In this document: positions 1 to 4,976 of the stretch, piece by piece
How positions within the stretch are numbered: position 1 is the stretch's first letter
Layout: each line of letters starts with the position of its first letter
Assembly: GCA_027064745.1 (NCBI GenBank)
Contig: JAMOPD010000392.1
Location: 1 to 5,763, forward strand
Length of the DNA: 5,763 bases
Direction of reading: 5' to 3'
From: Thermococcaceae archaeon
GTDB taxonomy: Archaea; Methanobacteriota_B; Thermococci; Thermococcales; Thermococcaceae
The notes under the pieces: model-generated
What the model saw: the letters and a program-made list of their open reading frames with translations, nothing else
The model's database searches: none
Told to the model about the DNA's origin: nothing
Translations under genes and position numbers: made by a program

Positions 1-1
1 C

Positions 2-145
2 GAGCTGGTGGAGGATCTGAAAGAGTTACTAAATAAAGCCAGTGAAGCTGAGTTCCATAGGTTGGGGGGTGTTTTCGAAAGGGCAAGCAAATATGAATAT
101 ATGTTTTGGGATATGGCATACAGAATGGAGAGGTGGCCCATATGA
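2..145 (+). CDS. tenA: TenA family aminopyrimidine aminohydrolase / thiaminase II, C-terminal fragment (5' end outside window)
   Basis: This frame is open from base 2 to the TGA at 143-145 and gives 47 residues ending YEYMFWDMAYRMERWPI. The pattern YE..FW.MAY..E.W is typical of the last helix of TenA/thiaminase II. TenA proteins are cytosolic and hydrolyse aminopyrimidine or thiamine breakdown products to release HMP for salvage. The Glu in YEYMFW probably corresponds to the conserved acid of the C-terminal helix, but the catalytic Cys would lie upstream and cannot be seen. The stop overlaps the next start in an ATGA arrangement, so the gene is translationally coupled to thiM. Both the sequence and the thiamine gene neighbours support the call. 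The missing N-terminus means a fusion or a non-catalytic TenA relative cannot be excluded. Confidence 0.85.
   Translation, partial: ELVEDLKELLNKASEAEFHRLGGVFERASKYEYMFWDMAYRMERWPI
130..136 (+). promoter_or_regulatory. Shine-Dalgarno site that sets the thiM start at 142
   Basis: GAGGTGG lies five bases before ATG 142 and matches the archaeal GGAGGTG consensus well. It lies inside the tenA coding sequence. The earlier in-frame ATG at 106 has no such site in front of it and would add 12 residues unlike the family, so 142 is the preferred start. Confidence 0.75.
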
Positions 146-954
146 ACGTGGAATGGGTTGGAGAAGCGTTAGAAAAGCTCAGGAAGAGAAGACCTCTTGT
201 GCATAACATAACTAACTTCGTTGTTATGAACACAACTGCCAATGCTCTGCTCGCAATCGGAGCATCTCCCGTAATGGCTCACGCTGAGGAGGAGCTTGAG
301 GAGATGATAAAAATCGCGGATGCCGTTGTTATAAACATAGGAACCCTCGACAGACAATGGATATCTTCTATGGAAAAGGCTGTGAAGATAGCAGGAGAGC
401 TGGAGAAACCCATTGTTCTTGATCCGGTCGGTGCGGGGGCTACAATCTTAAGAACAAAAACTGCGCTGAAGCTTCTTGAAAGCGGAAATGTTTCAATTCT
501 GCGGGGAAACTTCGGTGAGATATCTGCTCTGCTTGGAGAACACGGGAAGACAAGGGGTGTTGATTCAATAACATATGAGGAGGGTGCTGCAAAAAGACTT
601 GCCTTCAGGGCCGCAGAGGAGTTCGGGCTTGTAGCGGCTGTTACGGGCGAAACCGACTATGTGAGCGATGGGAAAAGAATCTATGCCATTGAGAATGGCA
701 CTCCCATGCTCGGCAGGGTTACAGGGACGGGCTGCATGGTTACGGCGATAACTGGGGCATTTGTCGCTGTTGATGTTGAAAAGCCTCTAATGGCAGCAGT
801 TTCTGCTCTCGTTGTTTTTGGAATAGCTGCCGAGAAAGCGAATGAGGAAGCAGAATATCCCGGAAGCTTCCATGTAAAGCTCTATGACTGGCTCTACAGG
901 ATTGATGGAGAGTTAATAAATAAACGGGCAAAGGTGAGGAAGGTTGAACCTTAG
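142..954 (+). CDS. thiM: Hydroxyethylthiazole kinase
   Basis: This 270-residue cytosolic enzyme phosphorylates 4-methyl-5-(2-hydroxyethyl)thiazole with ATP, returning salvaged thiazole to thiamine synthesis. Ribokinase-like ThiM motifs occur in order: VHNITNFVVMN (20-30), GASPVMA (41-47, substrate pocket), NIGT (65-68), LDPVGAGA (93-100), RGNFGE (121-126), VTGETD (168-173) and GRVTGTGC (191-198). Cys198 matches the active-site Cys at the same number in the Bacillus enzyme, as I recall it. Length is normal for the family. ATG 142 overlaps the tenA stop by 4 nt and has a good Shine-Dalgarno. The 3' end overlaps thiE by 11 nt. The position inside a run of thiamine genes confirms the role. No damage to motifs is visible. 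Confidence 0.96.
   Translation: MNVEWVGEALEKLRKRRPLVHNITNFVVMNTTANALLAIGASPVMAHAEEELEEMIKIADAVVINIGTLDRQWISSMEKAVKIAGELEKPIVLDPVGAGATILRTKTALKLLESGNVSILRGNFGEISALLGEHGKTRGVDSITYEEGAAKRLAFRAAEEFGLVAAVTGETDYVSDGKRIYAIENGTPMLGRVTGTGCMVTAITGAFVAVDVEKPLMAAVSALVVFGIAAEKANEEAEYPGSFHVKLYDWLYRIDGELINKRAKVRKVEP
931..939 (+). promoter_or_regulatory. Shine-Dalgarno site for the TTG start of thiE
   Basis: AAGGTGAGG ends four bases before the TTG at 944, with the GGTG core seven bases away. The next in-frame Met is residue 47, inside the conserved barrel, so this site supports TTG 944 as the thiE start. It lies within the last codons of thiM. Confidence 0.6.
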
Positions 955-1582
955 AAAGAAGCTCAGATTTTATGTCATAACCGACAGAAGGCTGAGGAAT
1001 GAAGTGGAAACCGTTGAGGCCGCCCTTAAGGGAGGAGCAACGGCTATACAGCTCAGACTGAAGAACGCATCAACGCGGGAGATGATTCAAATTGGGAATA
1101 AGCTCAGGAAACTGACAGCTGAGTATGGAGCTCTTTTCTTCGTCGATGATAGGCTCGATGTAGCTTTAGCAGTTGATGCAGATGGAGTTCAGCTCGGCCC
1201 CGATGACATGCCGGTTTCAATGGCAAGGGAACTTGCACCTAACTTGATCATAGGCGCTTCGGTCTACAGCTTTGAAGAGGCTCTGAGGGCAGAGAAGGAT
1301 GGAGCTGATTATCTCGGGGCTGGAGCTGTCTTTCCTACAGTCACTAAAAAGGATGCCAGAGTTCTCGGACTGGATGGCCTCAGGAAGGTAGTGAAGTCTG
1401 TGAATATACCTGTGGTGGCGATAGGTGGCATAACTCACGAAAACGTCAGGGATGTTCTCAAGACGGGCGTGGATGGTATAGCTGTTATATCTGCCGTGGT
1501 CGGGGCTCCGGATGTCAGAAGGGCCAGCGAGGAGTTGAAAGCTATAATCGATGGATTTTTTGAGGGGAGGGATGTGAGTTGA
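944..1582 (+). CDS. thiE: Thiamine-phosphate synthase (TTG start)
   Basis: This 212-residue TIM-barrel enzyme joins HMP pyrophosphate and thiazole phosphate to give thiamine phosphate and pyrophosphate. Visible motifs are FYVITDRRL (9-17), [13 protein letters not shown] (31-43), [26 protein letters not shown] (65-90 as one conserved block), [11 protein letters not shown] (103-113), [16 protein letters not shown] (120-135) and VVAIGGI (157-163). Asp69 of VDDR and the PTVTK loop with Lys135 fit the diphosphate/Mg-binding parts of the family. Two positions differ from the common bacterial form: QLRLK instead of QLREK or QLRDK, and QLGP instead of HLGQ; the second I recall from other archaea. The start is TTG because no other in-frame start precedes the first beta strand. 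The gene overlaps thiM by 11 nt and thiD by 4 nt, so coupled translation is likely. Confidence 0.95.
   Translation: MNLRKKLRFYVITDRRLRNEVETVEAALKGGATAIQLRLKNASTREMIQIGNKLRKLTAEYGALFFVDDRLDVALAVDADGVQLGPDDMPVSMARELAPNLIIGASVYSFEEALRAEKDGADYLGAGAVFPTVTKKDARVLGLDGLRKVVKSVNIPVVAIGGITHENVRDVLKTGVDGIAVISAVVGAPDVRRASEELKAIIDGFFEGRDVS
1566..1570 (+). promoter_or_regulatory. Shine-Dalgarno site for the TTG start of thiD
   Basis: GGAGG lies eight bases before TTG 1579. The nearby ATG at 1583 is out of frame, and no other in-frame start codon comes before the TIAGSDSGG motif. The site therefore supports TTG 1579, which overlaps the thiE stop as TTGA. Confidence 0.6.
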
Positions 1583-2775
1583 ATGGGAGAAAATATATCA
1601 AAACTGCTCTGACAATAGCCGGAAGCGACAGTGGAGGTGGAGCTGGAATCGAAGCTGATCTGAAGACATTTTCAGCCTTTGGTGTCCATGGACTCGTCGC
1701 TATAACGAGCGTTACAGCTCAAAACACAACGGAAGTAACCGCGATTCATGACATCCCACCGGAAGTTGTCAAGGAGCAGATTGAAGCCGTTGTCAGTGAT
1801 ATTGGAGTCGATGCGGCTAAAACCGGAATGCTGAGCAATGCAGAGATAATAAGGGCAGTTGCGAAGACCGTCAAAAAATATAGCTTTCCCCTCGTCGTTG
1901 ACCCTGTTATGATAGCCAAAAGCGGGGCTCCTCTTTTGAGGGAAGATGCCGTTGATGCACTGGTTGAGCATATAATCCCTCTTGCGAAGCTCGTAACGCC
2001 GAACAGGTATGAGGCGGAAAAACTCAGCGGTATCAAAATAAAAAGTCTGGATGATGCAAAAAGAGCCGCAAGAGCGATAGCTGAAGAGCTTGGAGCTGAA
2101 GCTGTGATCGTGAAAGGAGGTCATCTGAGGCTGAGTGAAGCTATAGATGTCCTGTATCATGACGGAAGATTCAGGGAATATCGGGCGCCCTTTGTTAAAG
2201 GTTGCACCCATGGAACGGGCTGTTCATTTTCAGCGGCTATAACAGCCAACCTTGCAAAGGGAAATGCCCTTGAGGAAGCTGTGAGAACTGCAAAGGAATT
2301 TATAACGATGGGCATAGAATATGGGGCAAAGATAGGGAGAGGGCATTGCCCGGTCAACCAGAATGCGTGGATTGAGATTCCCGCCGAGAAGTGGAGGGTC
2401 TACAGTGAGCTGAATAAAGCTGCCAGAGAGCTCAGCATTGGAGTTAGCTTTCTCTATGCCCTGCCTGCGCTCTATGCAAGGAGTAAAAATGACGTTGCTG
2501 TGTGGAGCGGTGAAGTTGAGTTCGGAACGTCAGAAAGTGCCACCATCCTTCTGGAGATAATGAAGGCCTATCCAGAGCTGAGAAGTGCCGTTGAGCTGAG
2601 ATACAGTGAAGAACTCCTCGAAAGAGCACGGGAGAAGGGATTTACTATCATGAGGCATGGTGTTTGGGGAAAGAAAACACCTGATTTAGTATGCGGAAAA
2701 AGCTCACTCTTGATTTTAGGTAGGAGCCCTGCCGAGGTTCTTGAGAAAGTGAAGAGGCTGATTCATGCATATTAA
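1579..2775 (+). CDS. thiD: HMP kinase / HMP-phosphate kinase with a C-terminal, probably degenerate ThiN-like domain
   Basis: The 398-residue protein has two parts. Residues 1-265 form a ribokinase-fold ThiD that phosphorylates HMP and then HMP phosphate to the pyrophosphate used by ThiE. Motifs are [16 protein letters not shown] (12-27), TAQN (46-49, with Gln48 matching the HMP-binding Gln), KTGML (81-85), [15 protein letters not shown] (106-120), TPN..EAE (140-147), VKGGH (178-182) and [13 protein letters not shown] (209-221, Cys215). Residues 274-398 match the ThiN domain found fused to ThiD in many archaea, shown by [19 protein letters not shown] (313-320), [19 protein letters not shown] (327-345) and LGRSPAEV (380-387). 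This domain is about 125 residues, shorter than the usual 160-180. The His and Arg expected after FGAS appear replaced. It is the last gene of the operon, and its TAA overlaps the duplicated NAD kinase end. The start is TTG. Confidence 0.93.
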   Translation: MNGRKYIKTALTIAGSDSGGGAGIEADLKTFSAFGVHGLVAITSVTAQNTTEVTAIHDIPPEVVKEQIEAVVSDIGVDAAKTGMLSNAEIIRAVAKTVKKYSFPLVVDPVMIAKSGAPLLREDAVDALVEHIIPLAKLVTPNRYEAEKLSGIKIKSLDDAKRAARAIAEELGAEAVIVKGGHLRLSEAIDVLYHDGRFREYRAPFVKGCTHGTGCSFSAAITANLAKGNALEEAVRTAKEFITMGIEYGAKIGRGHCPVNQNAWIEIPAEKWRVYSELNKAARELSIGVSFLYALPALYARSKNDVAVWSGEVEFGTSESATILLEIMKAYPELRSAVELRYSEELLERAREKGFTIMRHGVWGKKTPDLVCGKSSLLILGRSPAEVLEKVKRLIHAY

Positions 2776-2825
2776 AATTTCTTTTTAATTTTCATTGGAT
2801 ATCTGGGATACAAACTGTTTGAAAA
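2772..2825 (-). repeat. Extra copy of the NAD kinase 3' end (18 codons), orphan fragment
   Basis: Read on the - strand, this segment encodes [17 protein letters not shown] and a TAA stop. That is exactly the last 17 residues of the NAD kinase, whose own end lies at 2864-2917. The copies match at 50 of 54 bases with an offset of 92 nt. The four differences are AGA/AGG, AAA/AAG, TTT/TTC and TAA/TGA, all silent transitions. In this frame there is a TAA at 2847-2849 and no start codon before the repeat, so the fragment is not translated as a normal gene. It is out of frame with the real gene. Its stop overlaps the thiD stop on the other strand. It may be a remnant of an older 3' end or half of an attachment-site-like duplication. 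Confidence 0.95.
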
Positions 2826-2864
2826 ACCAGGGATTAAAGGGCCGCCTTAAATTAAATCCTTTTT
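2822..2864. terminator. Candidate bidirectional terminator between convergent thiD and NAD kinase genes
   Basis: The 38-nt spacer between the repeat copies holds an imperfect hairpin. GGATT (2831-2835) pairs with AATCC (2855-2859), and AAGG (2837-2840) pairs with CCTT (2845-2848) around a GCCG loop. It is followed on the + strand by TTTTT (2860-2864), and on the - strand by TTTTT (complement of 2822-2826). Archaeal termination depends mainly on T-runs, so both converging units could end here. The stem is weak and asymmetric. A further T-rich stretch at 2778-2792 directly after thiD could also serve. Confidence 0.45.
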
Positions 2865-2917
2865 CAGAACTTCTTTTTAATTTTCATTGGATACCTGGGA
2901 TACAAACTGTTTGAAAA
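2864..2917 (-). repeat. NAD kinase 3' end, functional copy of the duplicated 54-nt segment
   Basis: These are the final 18 codons of the NAD kinase gene, ending in TGA. They pair with the orphan copy at 2772-2825. Similarity stops sharply at the FSNS codons: the preceding codon is CGC here and GGT in the orphan copy. The duplication is therefore confined to this terminal segment. Confidence 0.95.
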
Positions 2918-3700
2918 GCGCACAAATCTGGTTTTTCTTGGTGATTTTTTTATGCAAATCTCCGTCTCTGGTGAGATATACGTGTAAAACTGTCCATCTA
3001 CTGCAAGAATAGCTTCACGATGAACGGTTAATATTTTTATGTCGATTCTTGACTTTGCTGGCACTATCATGGGCCTTGAGCTGAGGGCTATTGGAGCGAG
3101 AGGTGTCACAACTATAACATCTAACCTTGGATCAACAAAAGGACCACCCGCGGACATGGAATATCCTGTTGAGCCTGTGGGGGTTGAGACTATGAGTCCA
3201 TCACTTCTGAGCTCATCAGCTAGGCCATTATCCACATAATATTTCAGGTGTATTATTTTACCGGGAATTCCTGTGAGAATTGCCACCTCATTGAGAGCAT
3301 CGGGTATGGAAATTTCTCTGTTGAGATACGTTCGAAGTTTCATGCGTTCGTCAATATAATACTCCCCCTCGATAAGCTTATTAAGAGCAAAGAATGCTTC
3401 ATTTGGCTCGACTTCGGTCAGAAATCCCAGAGTGCCCATATTTATGCCAAGTATTGGAACGTCCTTCTTTGTTCTGTGTTCCACCCTTAAAATGGTACCA
3501 TCGCCACCGATGGCAATTATAAAGTCAACATCCATTTCTTCGAGGGGGATAACATCATCTTCATCGAATTCAGGGAGATGTTTTTGGGCTTCTCTATCGA
3601 CAAAGACTTCGTAACCGCTAACCTTGAGGAAATCATATACTCGATACGCTAATTTTAAAGCTGCTTCCTTATCTCTTCGTGCAACAATACCAAATCTCAT
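2864..3700 (-). CDS. NAD kinase (ATP or polyphosphate dependent)
   Basis: This 278-residue cytosolic enzyme phosphorylates NAD to NADP. Hallmarks are FGIVARRD at the N-terminus, [12 protein letters not shown] (64-75, GGDGT at 65-69), [11 protein letters not shown] (84-94), the NEVAI motif (137-141), [15 protein letters not shown] (166-180) followed by SAGGP (183-187), and DGQ (235-237). Length fits archaeal NAD kinases of about 250-280 residues, and from memory the sequence is very close to the Pyrococcus enzyme. Three clustered starts exist: GTG 3709, ATG 3703 and ATG 3700. I choose 3700 because GGTGA (3706-3710) lies five bases before it and [10 protein letters not shown] matches relatives. 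The gene follows the flippase-like gene after a 48-nt gap that holds a possible promoter. Its 3' end is duplicated downstream. Some Pyrococcus homologues accept polyphosphate, but the donor cannot be read from sequence. Confidence 0.96.
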   Translation of the reverse strand: MRFGIVARRDKEAALKLAYRVYDFLKVSGYEVFVDREAQKHLPEFDEDDVIPLEEMDVDFIIAIGGDGTILRVEHRTKKDVPILGINMGTLGFLTEVEPNEAFFALNKLIEGEYYIDERMKLRTYLNREISIPDALNEVAILTGIPGKIIHLKYYVDNGLADELRSDGLIVSTPTGSTGYSMSAGGPFVDPRLDVIVVTPLAPIALSSRPMIVPAKSRIDIKILTVHREAILAVDGQFYTYISPETEICIKKSPRKTRFVRFSNSLYPRYPMKIKKKF

Positions 3701-3705
3701 CATGG

Positions 3706-3710
3706 TCACC
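3706..3710 (-). promoter_or_regulatory. Shine-Dalgarno site for NAD kinase
   Basis: GGTGA on the - strand lies five bases before ATG 3700 and only two before ATG 3703. This favours 3700. It also overlaps the alternative GTG at 3707-3709, making that start unlikely. Confidence 0.6.
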
Positions 3711-3725
3711 AGTAGTTCTACAGGG

Positions 3726-3740
3726 TTAAATATTTTTCTG
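3726..3740 (-). promoter_or_regulatory. Possible BRE/TATA promoter for NAD kinase
   Basis: On the - strand CAGAAAA is followed by AATATTTAA (complement of 3726-3734), an A-rich BRE and TATA-like arrangement. With the usual spacing of about 25-27 nt, transcription would start near 3703, almost at the start codon. That would make a nearly leaderless mRNA and leave the GGTGA site unused. Alternatively the gene is read through from the flippase-like gene, which ends only 48 nt upstream, and both modes may coexist. Confidence 0.45.
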
Positions 3741-3748
3741 GGATGTAC

Positions 3749-4765
3749 TCAGCTCTCCTCTGTGAGTTTAACCCCTAAATGGGCTGCTACAAGAGTTCCT
3801 GTAAGTGTTGGAATCCAGAATGAGAGTGCTCTATCGACCATAGTAGCTGTAACCGCGAGGGTTTTATCTATGGCAAGGCTCAGGTAAAGGGCTGAGAAAA
3901 TAGCTTCAGTAATTCCTATCCCTCCAGGGATTATGCTTATTAAACCTACAGCCATTCCAGCCATCTGAACCATCAAAACCTTGTGTAACTGGATGGGATA
4001 GTTCAAGCTGAGAAAAACGAGATATGTCCTTATAACGGCAGAAATCCATATCATGAATGATATTGTAGTACTACCAAGGAGAGCGAGTTTGTTTTTTGAT
4101 AGCATGACAAAAGTTTTTTTGAAGTCCATAACGTGTGTTTTGATGATTTCCTCAGCCTTCTCTTCTTTATCTTCGAACTTTTTAGGAAATATCCTTCTGA
4201 TAAGCCGGAATGTCTTCATCAGAAGCCCCATCGCGAGTCTTTCATTCAGTGAAAACAGTGTGCTCAGCAAGATAACAGAGAGGAGCACAATAACCGATAT
4301 CAGAAGAACCACAAGCACGAGATGGGTTCCGAGATCAAGGGCATACCAGAAGGCGATTATAGTGAATACAACTATGGGAATTGCATCGAGCATTCTATCC
4401 GTGGCTATGGTGGCAAAAATTTTACCATAGCTGCTCTCAGAGCGCTTCTTTATTAGGTACATCCTCACGGGTTCTCCTCCACCTCTCGCCCCTGGAGTAA
4501 CGTTGTTCACGAATATTCCGATTAGCGTAGCCTCAAGAACCTTTTTAAAAGGGATGTAAATATTACTCTGTTTCAGCAGAATCTGCCACCTAAGGGACCA
4601 TAGAAGTGTCTCAAGGGCTGAGACTAAGCAGGCTAAGGCTAGGTACTTTAACCTAGTCTGACTCAACAGCTTTACCATCTCACCAAAATCACTCCAAGCT
4701 ATGAGGAGTACAACGAGGAGAAGACCAGCTGCTATTGTTAGGCTCTTTTTTCCCTTTCCCCTCAT
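3749..4765 (-). CDS. Flippase-like integral membrane protein, PF03706/UPF0104 family (copy 1)
   Basis: The protein has 338 residues, normal for stand-alone members of the lysylphosphatidylglycerol synthase transmembrane / flippase-like family. A basic start (MRGKGKK) leads into a first membrane segment (about 9-25). Further hydrophobic segments lie near 40-57, 127-145, 148-173, 228-254, 262-282 and 300-330. A charged cytosolic-type stretch (about 185-225) sits between. Family signatures are NNVTPGARGGGEPVR (87-101) and the late loop IPGGIGITEA (279-288). The bacterial MprF domain of this family moves charged phospholipids across the membrane. Archaeal members are mostly uncharacterised, so lipid or polyprenyl-carrier transport is inference. 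A paralogue lies directly upstream in tandem. ATG 4765 is the first start in frame, but no strong Shine-Dalgarno precedes it. Confidence 0.88.
   Translation of the reverse strand: MRGKGKKSLTIAAGLLLVVLLIAWSDFGEMVKLLSQTRLKYLALACLVSALETLLWSLRWQILLKQSNIYIPFKKVLEATLIGIFVNNVTPGARGGGEPVRMYLIKKRSESSYGKIFATIATDRMLDAIPIVVFTIIAFWYALDLGTHLVLVVLLISVIVLLSVILLSTLFSLNERLAMGLLMKTFRLIRRIFPKKFEDKEEKAEEIIKTHVMDFKKTFVMLSKNKLALLGSTTISFMIWISAVIRTYLVFLSLNYPIQLHKVLMVQMAGMAVGLISIIPGGIGITEAIFSALYLSLAIDKTLAVTATMVDRALSFWIPTLTGTLVAAHLGVKLTEES
4470..4507. repeat. 38-nt block identical between the two flippase-like genes (copy in gene 1)
   Basis: This block encodes the NNVTPGARGGGEP motif and is base-for-base identical to 5677-5714, while sequence on both sides differs at many synonymous sites. 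The amino acids are expected to be conserved, but the identical codon choice over 38 nt is more than the motif requires. It suggests local gene conversion or very recent exchange. Confidence 0.9.
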
Positions 4766-4809
4766 TATAATCCCATCCGGCGGCGGCTCGAAGAAATTTT
4801 TGTTCGGGA

Positions 4810-4824
4810 TATTTAAGTCTTTCT
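4810..4824 (-). promoter_or_regulatory. Probable BRE/TATA promoter for flippase-like gene copy 1
   Basis: On the - strand AGAAAG is followed by ACTTAAATA, a good BRE plus TATA arrangement. It lies 45-59 nt before ATG 4765, giving a predicted start of transcription near 4788 and a leader of about 20-25 nt. Part of it, ATCCAGAAAGACTTAA, is repeated at 4929-4944 just after the upstream paralogue's stop. There the TATA half is broken (TTAATG), so only this copy looks usable. Confidence 0.55.
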
Positions 4825-4976
4825 GGATGCCTATCCATACTGTCAGGGTAACTGTGGGAGCGCCTGATAGTAAATCCAGTGTGCAGCCTGACAGTATCTG
4901 CCTATCTTTTTGGCTTCATTACACTCCATTAAGTCTTTCTGGATACTTGCCATCTCTATCTTTTTGATTTCACTCC
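4811..4976 (-). repeat. Degraded head-to-tail duplication of the 3' end of flippase-like gene copy 2
   Basis: On the - strand, copy A (4976 to 4928) runs GGAGTG, a few bases, CAAAAAGATAG (the gene's own end and TAG stop), 11 nt, then ATCCAGAAAGACTTAA. Copy B (4927 to 4813) follows immediately with GGAGTG, CAAAAAGATAG and ATCCAGAAAGACTTAA in the same order. Copy B has a 5-nt difference in the first gap and about 62 extra bases in the second. The 16-base block matches exactly, as does an 11-base block (4902-4912 and 4956-4966). Shared order makes chance unlikely, though the individual matches are short. Confidence 0.6.
4836..4898. mobile_element. Putative 63-bp miniature insertion with inverted ends and 8-bp flanking repeats
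   Basis: ATACTGTCAGG (4837-4847) and CCTGACAGTAT (4887-4897) are perfect 11-bp inverted repeats with 39 nt between. One base outside each arm begins the direct repeat TGCCTATC (4828-4835 and 4899-4906), like an 8-bp target duplication. The element accounts for most of the extra length of duplication copy B. It has no room for a gene. A third related copy, CCTGATAGTA (4863-4872), lies inside and could form an alternative hairpin with the left arm. It sits 12 nt upstream of the predicted BRE of flippase-like gene 1. Eight-bp duplications are typical of IS6-family transposition, and IS6 elements occur in Pyrococcus, but a link is only inference. A plain regulatory hairpin is the alternative. Confidence 0.45.

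Noticed and set aside
106..141. Earlier in-frame ATG for thiM at 106
   Set aside because: It would overlap tenA by 40 nt, lacks a Shine-Dalgarno, and adds 12 residues unlike the family; ATG 142 has GAGGTGG in front.
1..141. Thiamine riboswitch or operator before thiM
   Set aside because: The region is tenA coding sequence; any operon leader lies upstream of the window.
1672..2211. 179-codon open frame on the - strand inside thiD
   Set aside because: It lies wholly within a well-conserved thiD sequence, has no recognisable motifs, and is a by-product of thiD codon use.
2772..2917. CRISPR-like or simple tandem repeat
   Set aside because: Only two copies exist, they encode the NAD kinase C-terminus in frame with its stop, and the spacer is not part of a repeated unit.
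3701..3709. GTG 3709 or ATG 3703 as the NAD kinase start
   Set aside because: The GGTGA site overlaps the GTG and is too close to ATG 3703; relatives begin at the residue encoded by ATG 3700.
4766..4955. Small gene in the gap between the two flippase-like genes
   Set aside because: Short frames on both strands lack a Shine-Dalgarno and family-like sequence; the gap is better explained by the duplication, the inserted element and the promoter.
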